A stretch of DNA of 64,000 nt from Streptomyces albus subsp. albus (GCF_000719865.1 NZ_JOID01000018.1:62001-126000); one strand, 5' to 3'. Shown: positions 27,923 to 37,610, counted from the stretch's first letter. Notes: generated by a model from the sequence alone, not told the origin. A program made the numbers and translations.

Positions 27923-28939
27923 TCAGTAGCGGCCGGACAGTTCCTCCAAGGCGTCGAGTGAAGGTGCTTCCGCGGGCTCCGTCTCCGCGATGGAGCCCCA
28001 CTCCGGGAGCGGCGGATGTTCGGCGACCCAGTCCAGCGCGTTGAGCGCCGTGAGACCCTCACCGTGTGCCTCTCGCAGCCGCAGCAGCCACTGGCCCCCG
28101 GCCTCGAAGGCGGCGTCTCCGGCGGGTGTCCGGGGCGTGTAGCCGGCGGCGTTGTCGCCGAAGGACGCCCAGACGTAGCCGAGTACTTGACCGCTGCCCC
28201 GCACTGCGAAGTAGCGCACCGGGTGATCCGTGATGTCCTCGTACTCGTCCTCGCTGGGCGCGATCATGGAGCGGAGCCGCCGGGATCGCGCGGCGCCCTC
28301 GAATGTGCCCCATGGGTCGTCGAACGCCGGCCCGTCGGTCCTCGGGTCCTCGAAGCCCGTCTCGGTAGGGGTCGTGTAGCGATTCGGATCTCCTGGGACC
28401 GGAACGGTGCCCAGCAGAGTTGAGATCTCCTTCAATGCCGCGGCCAGTCTCGGGGCATTGTCCGCGTGCACGGCGGCCTGCTCGCGGCCACGAGTGTCCT
28501 GCGTGAGCCAGGCATCCGAGTACGTCTCCAGTGTCACGTCGATGAGATCAGCGCCCCACATCTGGACCTGGATGGCAAACAACTGTTCGGCGCGGTGTCT
28601 CACACCGGCCTCCCACCAGAATCCCGGGCATCGCGCCCGAAGACTGACCAGGAACTCTCCGTCGAGCGACTCCGCTTGTGCGACAGCCGCCGAGAGAGCC
28701 GTTCCCGGCTTCAGCGGGTCGGCCTCCAGTACCACGTTCCTGCCGTCGACCCGAACATCCCGCATTTCGCTGAGAGGGCGCACGGTGAAATCAGCCCTCT
28801 CCGGTGAGGATGAGAGATCGTGGTCGGCCAGAACATCGCGGATCGCTCCTGCGATCTCTACGGTTGGGCGGGGCCGGGCTGCACCGGAGACCGGGGTGAT
28901 GTCCCAGCTCCAGTCGCCCGTGGGATCGGTGGTGATCAC
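27923..28939 (-). CDS. Two-domain immunity-like protein
   Basis: 338 residues. The N-terminal 200 or so carry a diverged copy of the immunity domain (YSDAWLTQDTRGR, then NAPRLAAALKEISTLLG and a PxxYxTPxExG tail like the two paralogues). The C-terminal domain (about 225-338: VLGYVWASFGDNAAGYTPR, LLRLREAHGEGLTALNALD) recalls a module I associate with Streptomyces T7SS-linked proteins, name uncertain. The GTG at 28937-28939 overlaps the stop of the preceding gene by 4 bp, so translation is coupled. Probably an immunity protein fused to an accessory domain; this is inference. Confidence 0.7.
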   Translation of the reverse strand: MITTDPTGDWSWDITPVSGAARPRPTVEIAGAIRDVLADHDLSSSPERADFTVRPLSEMRDVRVDGRNVVLEADPLKPGTALSAAVAQAESLDGEFLVSLRARCPGFWWEAGVRHRAEQLFAIQVQMWGADLIDVTLETYSDAWLTQDTRGREQAAVHADNAPRLAAALKEISTLLGTVPVPGDPNRYTTPTETGFEDPRTDGPAFDDPWGTFEGAARSRRLRSMIAPSEDEYEDITDHPVRYFAVRGSGQVLGYVWASFGDNAAGYTPRTPAGDAAFEAGGQWLLRLREAHGEGLTALNALDWVAEHPPLPEWGSIAETEPAEAPSLDALEELSGRY

Positions 28940-29577
28940 ATCAGGTCCGTGACATCCAGCCCCATGCCGTTCTCGTCCGGATCGGGGGTGACGATGCCCG
29001 ATTCCATCGGGGTGCCGTAGTAGGTCGGTTCCCCGGGTTCCAGTTCCACGCCGAGTACCGAATTGAGTTCTCGCAGCGCCTCGGCGAGCCGGGGGGCGTT
29101 GCGGTTGTAGACCTCCGGATGCGGCCGTCCGGTGAAGTCGAACCATTTCCAGATGTCGTGGTGTACGGAGAGAGTCGCTGACATTCCGAGATCGTCCGGG
29201 CTCACAGAGATTTCGACCAGCTGATCCTTTCGCGATTTCCCCGCAGCGTCGAACCACTTGCCGGATCCGATGACGTCGAAATGGTTCACCTGCGCCTCCG
29301 GGAACGCTGAGGGTCGACTCCCGAGCACTCTGCCGGGAATGCTCGGGTCGTCAATCGGTGCGTTGAGAATCAGTCTGCTGATCACTCCGACGGTTCCCAA
29401 ACCATGCATATACCACCCGTATTCGAGCATCACCGGGGTCAGAAGATCGAATCTTCTCAACACTTCGGTCATCTTTCCGGTGACAATAAGGGCGGATTCG
29501 AGACCTGGAGACGTTACATTTTCGAGATCCCAGTACCAGGAGCCGCATGCTCTTGGTGCTCGCATCAGGGTCGACAT
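28936..29577 (-). CDS. Immunity-like protein, copy 2 (directly after the toxin)
   Basis: 213 residues starting MSTLMRAPRACGSWYWDLEN. It shares HHDIWKWFDFTGRPHPEVYN and NAPRLAEALRELNSVLG with copy 1. It begins 8 bp after the toxin stop with a good GAGGAG site inside the toxin end, the classical position of a cognate immunity gene. Composition is lower in G+C than the chromosome. Cytoplasmic, no membrane segment. Cognate immunity to the toxin tip is the most economical reading and has not been tested. Confidence 0.8.
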   Translation of the reverse strand: MSTLMRAPRACGSWYWDLENVTSPGLESALIVTGKMTEVLRRFDLLTPVMLEYGWYMHGLGTVGVISRLILNAPIDDPSIPGRVLGSRPSAFPEAQVNHFDVIGSGKWFDAAGKSRKDQLVEISVSPDDLGMSATLSVHHDIWKWFDFTGRPHPEVYNRNAPRLAEALRELNSVLGVELEPGEPTYYGTPMESGIVTPDPDENGMGLDVTDLM

Positions 29578-29585
29578 GGAGCTCC

Positions 29586-32084
29586 TCATGGAAAGACTGA
29601 TCCATTGGGCGGGACAGTTATGGACCCGTCCTCGAAACGGAGAAGAAATGTTGCTCTGGATTTCTCGGCCCATCTTTCGACTTTGGCGAAAGTTCGCGCA
29701 TCCATTCTCGACATGTGTTGGTGGATGTCCAGGATGGCCACGCGCGGGCCCATTGGTTCGTATTCGAGTTGCTTCGCGGCTCCGTTAGCGATTTTGGCGA
29801 TATTCTTGGAGTTCTGAACATCTTTGAGTTGGTATCCGTAGTCAATTGAACCGTCCTCATTGCGTATGTACACGTTGAGGTCCCACGGTGTGTTCCCATC
29901 GCCAAGTTCGAAGCCCAGGCGGGCGATCCCTCGGTTCTGAAGTTCGGTGGCGTGAGTGAGGGCCATGTAGGCGGCCGGGACCATGCTGCTCGGGTCGCTT
30001 CTGCTGGGCCCGTTCTTGCACATGTTCAGGATGCCGTCGTAGTTCTCGACGTCACGCAGATGCCCGCGGTTGATGAGTTCGGCGACGCCCGCTCCGTAGG
30101 GGTCCTTGCGCAGGGATTGGATCACCTTCTGCTGATCGGCGGCCGGCATCCTCGCGCGAGTGAGCTCGGCGAGAAGACCGGCCTCCTGCTCCGGCTTCAA
30201 CGGCCCGGTCTTCGCCTGGGCGATGTCGCCATCCGTCCTGGTGTACCGGTCCGGTTCGATGCCGGGCAGGACATCGGAGGGAGGTGTCTCACCGGACGGG
30301 GTGCCCCCGTCCGGAATGCCGTCGCCCGGAACGTCGTTCCCGGGGGTTCCGTCGCCTGGTGTTGTGCCCCTGCCTGGACCGCTGCCGTCGCCCGGGGTGT
30401 CCCCGTGCGGGGCCTCCGGTGAGCCGCCTCCGGACGGTGACCTGCCGTAGCCCGGGTCGCCGCTTCCGGGCCCAGGGCTACCCGTGCCGCTTTCCGGACC
30501 GTTGCCGTAGCCGCCCGGGTCTGTGCGACCGGCACCGCCTCCGCCCGCGTCCGGGGCGTTGCCCGGGCCGCCACCCGGACCGCCCCGGTCGCCGCCCACC
30601 GGCCTGGGCGATTCGTGGCTCGCCCTCGGCGGTGGTACGCCCTCGCCCGCGCGGGCCGTGCCCTCGCCGGGGCGGGCGCCCGCGCCGACCAGTTCCCGCT
30701 CGCCCGGCCGGCCGGGCCCGTCGTCCGGACCGTCCGGCGCGTCCGGCCCGTCCGGCCCGTCTGTTCCGGCCGACCGGTCCAGCCGGTCCGGCCGGTTGAC
30801 GGACAGGTCCGGGACGCGGTCAGCCGCGGCCAGCTCCCGCGGAGCCGGACGGGTGTCCGGCCTGCCCTGCTGGTCGAGGGGGATGAGGTTGCCGTCCTTG
30901 TCGACCCGGTAGCGGTTGTCGAGATCGTCCAGGGCACCGTCCGGGAAGTTCGACTTCGGGAGGTTCAGGTTGTCGCTGACGTTGGCCACGACCTGCGACA
31001 TCCTCGGCAGGTCCGAGAGCGCCCGGGCCGCCCGGAGCCCGCCCGACAGCGGGTCCAGCGCGTCGCCGATCTTCGCCACCGTGCCGGCCGCCTTCGCGAA
31101 CGTGCCTCCCTTGCCGAGCTTCGCCGCCGCGCCGAGCGGCCCGGCGCCCAGCGTGATGATGTTGAAGAAGACCGTGGCGTGCGCCCGGGCCGGGTCCTCC
31201 TCCCACATGTCGTACGCGATGAACGCCTTCCCGAATTCCTTGGTGTAAGCCCTGCTCTCCTTCTGCCAGTCGGAGAGGTGCTCCTCCTGCCCCGCCCAGT
31301 CCATGCCGTACGCGTACGCGCCGACGAAGGTGCGCCGCAGGCCGTCCCACGCCTGTCCCGCGGCCTCCGCGCCGTCGTAGCCGAGCAGGGTGCCGATGCT
31401 CTGGACGCCGCCCCAGATGCTGTCGACGACGATGCCGTCCCACACCCAGCTCTTGGCGCCGTGACCCCACCACTCCAGGCTCCAGCGCTCGTAGGTGCGC
31501 CCCTCCGGGCTGCCCCAGGGGAGGTCCTCCATGCCTGCGAGCATCTCGGCACTCTGGCCGTACATGCCGGGCTTGTGGCTGCCGTCGTCCTCGACCCACT
31601 TCGGGCGGCACATCGCCGGGCTGATCGCGTTGATGGTGTTGGCCGCCTTGCGCTCGGCCTCCTGGAAGCCCTCACGGGCCGCCGCCACGCCGTCCATCAG
31701 CGCCTGGTGCGCGTCGACCTTGTCCTGGTCGTCGGTCCAGTCGTCGTCGCCCGCGACGCTGTCGACGAAGGCGAACGCCTTCTGCTTGAACTGCTTGAGG
31801 CGGTCGGCGTGCGGCTTGGCCTCGGAGGCGAACGTCTCCAGGGCCTTGGCGAGCGCCTCGATGTCGTCGGCGAACTCGTCGGCGGTGGTCTTGACCGGCA
31901 GCGTGGAGGAGAGCAACTGCCCCGCCTCGGGCGCCTGGTAGTGGGCGGACACGCCCTGGAAACGGGAGTGCACGTCGCCGCCCGCGCCCCGGATACCGCC
32001 GGCCTGTCTGCGCAGCGCGGCGATGTCCTTCTCCAACTGCCCCCAGTCGCCGGTGTACTGTGGGATCATCCCCGGTTCGATCAC
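29586..32084 (-). CDS. Polymorphic toxin, putative type VII-secreted, nuclease-like tip
   Basis: 832 residues from a GTG with AAGGAG 8 nt upstream. Residues 1-150 form a WXG/LXG-like helical region (YTGDWGQLEKDIAALRRQ); 150-400 is a conserved pre-toxin region; about 415-630 is a Gly/Pro/Asp linker. The final 190 residues are the variable tip. The tip has a plausible PD-(D/E)xK-type core: Asp735 in PWDLNVY, then Gln752 and Lys754 in YQLKDV, followed by a helix and VAILDIHQH. Composition switches from 53/60 G/C in the linker (30541-30600) to 29/60 in the tip (29641-29700), as expected for exchanged toxin modules. Nuclease activity is inference. Confidence 0.82.
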   Translation of the reverse strand: MIEPGMIPQYTGDWGQLEKDIAALRRQAGGIRGAGGDVHSRFQGVSAHYQAPEAGQLLSSTLPVKTTADEFADDIEALAKALETFASEAKPHADRLKQFKQKAFAFVDSVAGDDDWTDDQDKVDAHQALMDGVAAAREGFQEAERKAANTINAISPAMCRPKWVEDDGSHKPGMYGQSAEMLAGMEDLPWGSPEGRTYERWSLEWWGHGAKSWVWDGIVVDSIWGGVQSIGTLLGYDGAEAAGQAWDGLRRTFVGAYAYGMDWAGQEEHLSDWQKESRAYTKEFGKAFIAYDMWEEDPARAHATVFFNIITLGAGPLGAAAKLGKGGTFAKAAGTVAKIGDALDPLSGGLRAARALSDLPRMSQVVANVSDNLNLPKSNFPDGALDDLDNRYRVDKDGNLIPLDQQGRPDTRPAPRELAAADRVPDLSVNRPDRLDRSAGTDGPDGPDAPDGPDDGPGRPGERELVGAGARPGEGTARAGEGVPPPRASHESPRPVGGDRGGPGGGPGNAPDAGGGGAGRTDPGGYGNGPESGTGSPGPGSGDPGYGRSPSGGGSPEAPHGDTPGDGSGPGRGTTPGDGTPGNDVPGDGIPDGGTPSGETPPSDVLPGIEPDRYTRTDGDIAQAKTGPLKPEQEAGLLAELTRARMPAADQQKVIQSLRKDPYGAGVAELINRGHLRDVENYDGILNMCKNGPSRSDPSSMVPAAYMALTHATELQNRGIARLGFELGDGNTPWDLNVYIRNEDGSIDYGYQLKDVQNSKNIAKIANGAAKQLEYEPMGPRVAILDIHQHMSRMDARTFAKVERWAEKSRATFLLRFEDGSITVPPNGSVFP

Positions 32085-32089
32085 GGCGG

Positions 32090-32479
32090 CTACTCCTTGC
32101 CGTTCTTCGCCGTGACGGCGCGGAGCTCGGCCGGGGTGGGCGCCTTGGCCGCCTCGCGCTGGGCGCGGGCCGCCATCTCCAGGTCGCCCTCCAAGTATTC
32201 GGTGACGGCCTTGACGGTGCCGTCCATCGTCTTCTTGGTCCGCGCGGCCATGAAGACGATCTGCGACTGGGTGTCGCCGACGAAGTTCACCACCGCGGCA
32301 CCCACCGGTCCGGCGGGCGCCTCACCGCAGTACGGTCCGCTGATCGTGCCCGCCGACGTCGCCGCGCTCCGCACGCTCTCGCCGTAGCCCGCGATGTCCT
32401 CGCTCAGATCGCCGGCCGCCGTGCGCACCTGCGACAGCACCGACTCCACCCCGCTGGGCGTGATGTCCCAGCCCGTCAT
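32090..32479 (-). CDS. DUF6507 family protein (T7SS-linked)
   Basis: 129 residues from ATG 32479 (a TTG at 32488 is less likely). It begins MTGWDITPSGVESVLSQV, which I recognise as the DUF6507 opening, and is mostly helical with EYLEGDLEMAARAQREA near the end. Size and helical content fit a WXG100-like partner. Its TAG overlaps the ribosome site of the toxin 6 bp downstream, so the two are co-translated. Probably a co-secreted partner or chaperone of the toxin; first gene of the locus. Confidence 0.75.
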   Translation of the reverse strand: MTGWDITPSGVESVLSQVRTAAGDLSEDIAGYGESVRSAATSAGTISGPYCGEAPAGPVGAAVVNFVGDTQSQIVFMAARTKKTMDGTVKAVTEYLEGDLEMAARAQREAAKAPTPAELRAVTAKNGKE

Positions 32480-33060
32480 GTCAACCAACCCCCGTCAGTC
32501 GTCCCTGTTTCCGGCCGCTGCCGGACCGGCCGTCGCTCCGGCCGCCGCCTCCGTCGACCGACGCCGCCTCTGGTCGCGGTCAACAACGTTGGCTGCGCGG
32601 CCAGTTCAGGTCCGCCCTCCTCGGCGCAAGCGGCGCCACCGGCGATCACCGGCGGCCATCGGCGTCGCTCGCACGGCCTCATCGGCCCGTACCGGATCTC
32701 CGCTGTGGCCCGTGGGTCATTCGTCCCCCTTCGGCTTGATGCGCTCCACCCCGTAACCGGTCCATGACCGGCATTCCGCATCCTCCCCCGCGCCACTGAC
32801 ATTCCGCGGCCCCGGCAGCCGTCCGCCCGAGGCCGTCCGCCCCGTGACCTCGCCGCCGGGCTCAACATCCGTACCAACCCGACTCCCCGGCCGCAACGGA
32901 GATCCGGCCGGACCGAATGGATCGAGCCGCGAGCCGAAGACCCGGAGACCACCCGGGGGAGCGGTGGCGCTGCGTGCTCGACGGATCACCGCCCCGGGAG
33001 TAGCACGCGCCCCGCGCGGCCCGCGGTTCCCGGCGTCCTGGTTCCCTCAGCCGCCGTCCC
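32480..33060. other. Intergenic region upstream of the toxin locus
   Basis: About 580 bp without a convincing gene. A minus-strand ORF at 32717-32989 could encode 90 residues ending WTGYGVERIKPKGDE, but it has no family, its start has no clear ribosome site and its reading is Pro/Arg/Gly-rich; it may be real, a remnant or chance. The promoter of the DUF6507-toxin operon should lie at its left end; none was recognised. Confidence 0.5.
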
Positions 33061-33870
33061 TCAGCGCGGGGCCAGCGCCTCCCAGCGCACCGTGACCTCG
33101 CCCTGCCGCCAGCGCCGCGGCCCGTCCGTGACCGGCCAGCCGCCGGCCAGCGAGCGCACGGCGTGCATCCAGCGCTGCCGGGCGCCCAGCGAGGCGTACG
33201 GGGCGGCGGCGGCCCACGCGCGGTCGAAGTCGCGGAGGAAGGCGTGCACGGGCTCGCCGGGCACATTGCGGTGGATCAGGGCCTTCGGCAGCCGTTCCGC
33301 CAGGTCGGACGGGGCGGAGAGCGAGCCGAGCCGGGTGGCGAACGTCACCGTGCGCGGACCCTCCGGGCCGAGCGCGACCCAGACGTGGCGCCGGCCGATC
33401 TCGTCGCACGTGCCTTCGACCAGCAGCCCGTCCGGCGCGGCGAGCCGCCCGCACAGCCGTTCCCAGACGGCCCGCACCTCGTCCTCCTCGTACTGGCGCA
33501 GGACGTTCGCCGCCCGGATCAGCAGCGGGCGTGCCCCGCCGGGCAGCGGCACCTCGAAGCCGCCGTGCCGGAAGCTCAGCCCCTCCCGCTCGTACGGGCG
33601 TGCGGCCTCGACCCGGGCCGGGTCGATCTCGACGCCGACCACCCGGCTGTCGGGGCGGACCCGGCGCAGCCGGGCCAGCAGTTCGACGGCGGTCCAGGGC
33701 GCGGCCCCGTAGCCGAGGTCCACGGCGACGGGCGGTCCGGCGGCCCGCAGCAGCGCGGGGGCGTGGACGGCGATGATCCAGCGGTCCATGCGCCGCAGCC
33801 GGTTGGGGTTGGTGGTCCCGCGGGTCGCCGTCCCGACGGGCCGGGAGCTCGGGGGGACGCGGCCTGCCAT
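33061..33870 (-). CDS. Class I SAM-dependent methyltransferase
   Basis: 269 residues. The Rossmann methyltransferase core shows motif I AVDLGYGAAPWT (about 48-59) and motif II VVGVEIDPARVEAA, followed by LLIRAANVLRQYEEDEV. Substrate unknown; the closest recall is a conserved Streptomyces methyltransferase next to mshA. ATG 33870 lies 6 nt after TAGGCT (33877-33882, minus strand), so it is probably leaderless. Divergent from mshA across about 300 bp containing two imperfect copies of a CCGGTCACCCCC element (near 33911 and 33950). Confidence 0.85.
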   Translation of the reverse strand: MAGRVPPSSRPVGTATRGTTNPNRLRRMDRWIIAVHAPALLRAAGPPVAVDLGYGAAPWTAVELLARLRRVRPDSRVVGVEIDPARVEAARPYEREGLSFRHGGFEVPLPGGARPLLIRAANVLRQYEEDEVRAVWERLCGRLAAPDGLLVEGTCDEIGRRHVWVALGPEGPRTVTFATRLGSLSAPSDLAERLPKALIHRNVPGEPVHAFLRDFDRAWAAAAPYASLGARQRWMHAVRSLAGGWPVTDGPRRWRQGEVTVRWEALAPR

Positions 33871-34168
33871 GCCCCGAGCCTATGCGGCCCGGGGCGGCCC
33901 CGACCGGCCCCGGTCACCCCCCGGAGCGCCTCCGCCGCCCTCGACCGGTCCCGGTCACCCCCGCCGCCCCCGGCCGCCGCCGGTGCGCGGCGGCCCGCCC
34001 GCAGGAGCACGCCATCGCCGCACCCGCTCCCCGCCCGCAAGGGAACCACTGCCCGAAGCGAACCCCTGCTCGGCGGCAACCCCCGCCCGCGCGGAATGAA
34101 GTGTTTCCCCCACCGGTTGCACCACGGAGGAGGGGCGGCCCGTGCCCCGACTTAGGAGGTCTCGCGCG

Positions 34169-35569
34169 GTGAGCCATCACGTGCCCTGGCTGGGATCGGC
34201 CCTGCCCAAGCAGCGGGGCGCCCAGCAGCCGAGGAACGACCGGCGCGGCCGTCCCCCCATGCGCTTCGGCGGCCTCGGCGGCACCCGGCGGCCGCGCCGG
34301 GTCGCCATGCTCAGCGTGCACACCTCACCGCTCCACCAGCCCGGCACGGGCGACGCGGGCGGCATGAACGTCTACATCGTCGAGCTGGCCAAGCAGCTGG
34401 CCGCCATCGACATCGAGGTGGAGATCTTCACCCGGGCCACCGCCGCCTCCCTCCCGCCCGCCGTCGAACTGGCGCCCGGCGTGCTCGTACGGCATGTGGA
34501 CGCCGGCCCGTACGAGGGCCTGGCGAAGGAGGAGCTCCCCGCACAGCTGTGCGCCTTCACGCACGGCGTGATGCAGGCGTGGGCCGAGCAGCGCCACGGC
34601 CACTACGACCTCGTGCACTCGCACTACTGGCTCTCCGGCCACGTCGGCTGGCTGGCCGCCGAGCGCTGGGGCGTACCGCTCGTGCACGCCATGCACACCA
34701 TGGCGAAGGTCAAGAACGCCTCCCTGGCGGCCGGTGACAACCCCGAGCCCGCTGCCCGTGTCATCGGCGAGACGCAGATCGTGCACGCTGCCGACCGCCT
34801 CGTCGCCAACACCGCGGGCGAGGCCGACGAGCTCGTCGAGCACTACGACGCCGACCCCGCCGAGGTGGAGATCGTCCACCCGGGCGTCGATCTGGGGCGC
34901 TTCCGTCCCGCCGACGGACGCGCCGCCGCCCGCGCCCGCCTCGGCCTCCCGCAGGACGCGCTGATACCCCTCTTCGCCGGCCGCATACAGCCGCTGAAGG
35001 CCCCCGACATCCTGCTGCGCGCCGTGGCCGTGCTGCTGGACGAGCGGCCGGAGCTGCGCGAGCGGATCGTGGTGCCGGTGGTCGGCGGGCCCAGCGGCAG
35101 CGGTCTCGCCAAGCCGGAGGGTCTGCAGAAGCTGGCGGCGAAGCTGGGCATCTGCGACGTCGTGCGGTTCCATCCGCCGGTGGACCAGGACCGGCTGGCC
35201 GACTGGTACCGGGCGGCCTCCGTGCTCGTCATGCCCTCGTACAGCGAGTCGTTCGGGCTGGTGGCGGTGGAGGCGCAGGCGTGCGGCACGCCGGTCGTCG
35301 CCGCCGCGGTCGGCGGCCTGCCGGTGGCCGTGCGCGACGGGGAGAGCGGCTTCCTCGTCGAGGGACACGACCCGGCCGACTACGCCCGGGTGCTCGGCCG
35401 CTTCCTGGACGGGCCGGAGCTCACCGGCCGGATGGGCGCCGCGGCGGCCCGCCACGCACAGTCGTTCGGCTGGGACACCACCGCCTCGGCAACGGCCGAC
35501 GTCTACGCGGCGGCCATGCACCAGATGCACCAGCGGCGTCGCCTACGATCACTGCATGGCCGACCTTGA
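34169..35569 (+). CDS. mshA: MshA, D-inositol-3-phosphate glycosyltransferase
   Basis: 466-residue GT4 glycosyltransferase. N-terminal Rossmann domain with [21 protein letters not shown]-terminal nucleotide-binding domain with [23 protein letters not shown] and the E-x7-E motif [16 protein letters not shown]. It joins GlcNAc from UDP-GlcNAc to inositol-1-phosphate, the first step of mycothiol synthesis. GTG 34169 was chosen because AGGAGG lies 9 nt upstream; an upstream GTG at 34142 overlaps that site. The YbjN-like gene overlaps its end by 14 bp. Confidence 0.95.
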   Translation: MSHHVPWLGSALPKQRGAQQPRNDRRGRPPMRFGGLGGTRRPRRVAMLSVHTSPLHQPGTGDAGGMNVYIVELAKQLAAIDIEVEIFTRATAASLPPAVELAPGVLVRHVDAGPYEGLAKEELPAQLCAFTHGVMQAWAEQRHGHYDLVHSHYWLSGHVGWLAAERWGVPLVHAMHTMAKVKNASLAAGDNPEPAARVIGETQIVHAADRLVANTAGEADELVEHYDADPAEVEIVHPGVDLGRFRPADGRAAARARLGLPQDALIPLFAGRIQPLKAPDILLRAVAVLLDERPELRERIVVPVVGGPSGSGLAKPEGLQKLAAKLGICDVVRFHPPVDQDRLADWYRAASVLVMPSYSESFGLVAVEAQACGTPVVAAAVGGLPVAVRDGESGFLVEGHDPADYARVLGRFLDGPELTGRMGAAAARHAQSFGWDTTASATADVYAAAMHQMHQRRRLRSLHGRP

Positions 35570-36128
35570 CCCGCATGTGATCGAGACAGTCGAACGAACG
35601 CTGGACGAGGCGGACCTCGAATGGGACTGCCCGTCCGACGGCCACTACGTCGTCAAGCTCCCCGGTGTCCGGAAGCTCTCCACGACCTGCTCGCTGGTCG
35701 TCGGCAGGCACTCCCTGTCCGTCAACGCCTTCGTCGTCCGGCACCCGGACGAGAACGAGGCGGCCGTCCACCGCTGGCTGCTGGAGCGCAACACCAAGCT
35801 TTACGGCATGAGTTATGCCATCGACCGGCACGGCGACATCTACCTCGCCGGCAAGCTGCCGCTGGCCGCCGTCACCTCGGAGGAGCTGGACCGGCTGCTC
35901 GGCACCGTGCTGGAGAACGCGGACGGCAGCTTCAACACCCTGCTGGAGATGGGCTTCTCCACCGCGATCCGCAAGGAGTACGAGTGGCGCGTCGCCCGCG
36001 GCGAGTCCACCCGCAACCTCGAGGCCTTCGCCCACCTGACGGCGCCGACCGGGGGCGGTTCGGGCAGCGGGACCGGCGGCGCGGCCGCGGATACGTCCGG
36101 CGGTGCGTCCGGAGACGCCGCGGGCTGA
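35556..36128 (+). CDS. YbjN-family protein
   Basis: 190 residues. The body (about 1-160) matches the YbjN/type III secretion chaperone-like fold common beside mshA in actinobacteria: [19 protein letters not shown] and [21 protein letters not shown] Gly/Ser/Ala-rich tail of about 30 residues follows. ATG 35556 lies 6 nt after TACGAT (35544-35549) inside the end of mshA, so besides read-through it may have its own leaderless promoter. Function unknown. Confidence 0.85.
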   Translation: MADLDPHVIETVERTLDEADLEWDCPSDGHYVVKLPGVRKLSTTCSLVVGRHSLSVNAFVVRHPDENEAAVHRWLLERNTKLYGMSYAIDRHGDIYLAGKLPLAAVTSEELDRLLGTVLENADGSFNTLLEMGFSTAIRKEYEWRVARGESTRNLEAFAHLTAPTGGGSGSGTGGAAADTSGGASGDAAG

Positions 36129-36160
36129 GGCGGCCGGGCGACACGGCCGGCCCTCGCCGC

Positions 36161-36181
36161 CGTAAGCCGTAAGCCGTAAGC
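36161..36181 (+). repeat. Three tandem copies of CGTAAGC
   Basis: Exact 7-bp tandem triplication between the YbjN and gpmA genes. Likely slippage; no function implied. Confidence 0.7.
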
Positions 36182-36309
36182 CGCCCGAGCGTCACCGGGG
36201 CTCACCGATCCGGACCTCCGGCCCGGACTCCGTCCCCCGGCCGTCCGGGGTCCGAGACGGCCGGGGAACGGGGTTCGTGGCAGCACAGGGGTCGATTAGG
36301 CTCGGGGCC

Positions 36310-37068
36310 ATGGCCACCGCACCGTACAAGCTGATCCTGCTCCGCCACGGCGAGAGTGAGTGGAACGCGAAGAACCTCTTCACCGGCTGGGTTGACGTCA
36401 ACCTCACCGAGAAGGGCGAGAAGGAGGCGCAGCGCGGCGGCGAGCTGATGACTGCCGCCGGCCTGCTCCCCGACATCGTGCACACCTCCGTGCAGAAGCG
36501 CGCCATCCGCACCGCGCAGATCTCCCTGGAGGCCGCCGACCGCCTCTGGATCCCGGTCAAGCGCTCCTGGCGGCTCAACGAGCGCCACTACGGCGCCCTG
36601 CAGGGCAAGGACAAGGCCCAGGTCCGCGCGGAGTTCGGCGAGGAGCAGTTCATGCTCTGGCGCCGCTCCTACGACACCCCGCCGCCCGTCCTGGAGGACG
36701 GCTCCGAGTGGTCGCAGAGCGACGACCCGCGCTACGCGATGATCCCGAGCGAGATCCGCCCGCGCACCGAGTGCCTCAAGGACGTCGTCCTCCGCATGCT
36801 GCCGTACTGGTACGACGGCATCGTCCCGGACCTGCTGACCGGCCGCACCGTCCTTGTCGCCGCGCACGGCAACAGCCTGCGGGCCCTGGTCAAGCACCTC
36901 GACGGCATCTCGGACGCCGACATCGCCGGCCTCAACATCCCGACGGGCATCCCGCTCTCCTACGAGCTGGACGCCGACTTCCGCCCCCTCAACCCGGGCG
37001 GCACCTACCTCGACCCGGACGCCGCGAAGGCGGCCATCGAGGCGGTCAAGAACCAGGGCAAGAAGTAG
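36310..37068 (+). CDS. gpmA: 2,3-bisphosphoglycerate-dependent phosphoglycerate mutase
   Basis: 252 residues. Histidine-phosphatase-superfamily mutase with the phospho-His loop [18 protein letters not shown], proton donor region [11 protein letters not shown] and second active His in [11 protein letters not shown]. It interconverts 3- and 2-phosphoglycerate in glycolysis. ATG 36310 lies 7 nt after TAGGCT (36297-36302), so probably leaderless. A clear hairpin terminator follows. Length and all catalytic residues are intact. Confidence 0.96.
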   Translation: MATAPYKLILLRHGESEWNAKNLFTGWVDVNLTEKGEKEAQRGGELMTAAGLLPDIVHTSVQKRAIRTAQISLEAADRLWIPVKRSWRLNERHYGALQGKDKAQVRAEFGEEQFMLWRRSYDTPPPVLEDGSEWSQSDDPRYAMIPSEIRPRTECLKDVVLRMLPYWYDGIVPDLLTGRTVLVAAHGNSLRALVKHLDGISDADIAGLNIPTGIPLSYELDADFRPLNPGGTYLDPDAAKAAIEAVKNQGKK

Positions 37069-37082
37069 TCCCAGGACGCGAT

Positions 37083-37123
37083 CAAGCCCCCTGCCTGCGG
37101 TTTCTCCGTGAGCAGGGGGCTTG
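37083..37123 (+). terminator. Terminator of gpmA
   Basis: 12-bp perfect stem CAAGCCCCCTGC (37083-37094) with GCAGGGGGCTTG (37112-37123), 17-nt loop, 14 bp past the gpmA stop. Confidence 0.8.
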
Positions 37124-37610
37124 CGGGCCAACCTGCCGCCCACTGCGCTTGGCTTTTCGGACCCACGGCCGACGACTGAGTTGCAGCCTTCTCCACGGGT
37201 TTCAAGCCCGGCTGCGCTCCGCTCCGCCGACGCGCGCCCACGAGGAGATGGGGCCGGGACTGTGAGGCGAGTACCGCACGACCCGGGCCGCGGTGAAGGA
37301 CATGCCTCCGGTGGGGGCGGGCTCCGAGATGGCGGGGGCGCCGCGGGCGAGTGCCGGCCGAAGGTGACGAGCGCGGGGGGCTTCTATCCCGCCTGCCGAC
37401 GACTCAGGCAGAGCCGAGCAGACACGGCACCGGGCGTCCAGGTCGTTCGTATAGTGGCGCGCTACACCCGGACGCCCGGCACCGTACCTGTTCCACGATG
37501 TGTGGGTCGACGGCAGACGAGACGGGAGATGGGGTGAGTGGTGGCCTGGCAAGTCCTGGAAGGTCCGCCGTCCCGGGTCCTGTCCGGGCGGACCGTGGTG
37601 AGATGGTGCC
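37124..37610. other. Intergenic region gpmA/araC-like gene
   Basis: About 490 bp with no supported gene; overlapping short ORFs lack family or ribosome site. It contains the inverted repeat at 37430-37479 around a TATAGT hexamer, the probable promoter of the AraC-type gene. Confidence 0.5.
37430..37479 (+). promoter_or_regulatory. Inverted repeat flanking a TATAGT -10-like hexamer
   Basis: CCGGGCGTCC (37430-37439) and GGACGCCCGG (37470-37479) are perfect 10-bp arms 30 bp apart, with TATAGT at about 37450-37455 between them. Candidate operator/promoter of the AraC-VOC pair. No clear -35. Confidence 0.45.

Noticed and set aside
32717..32989. 90-residue minus-strand ORF upstream of the toxin locus as a gene
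   Set aside because: No recognised family, no ribosome site and a Pro/Arg/Gly-rich reading; kept only as a mention in the intergenic entry.
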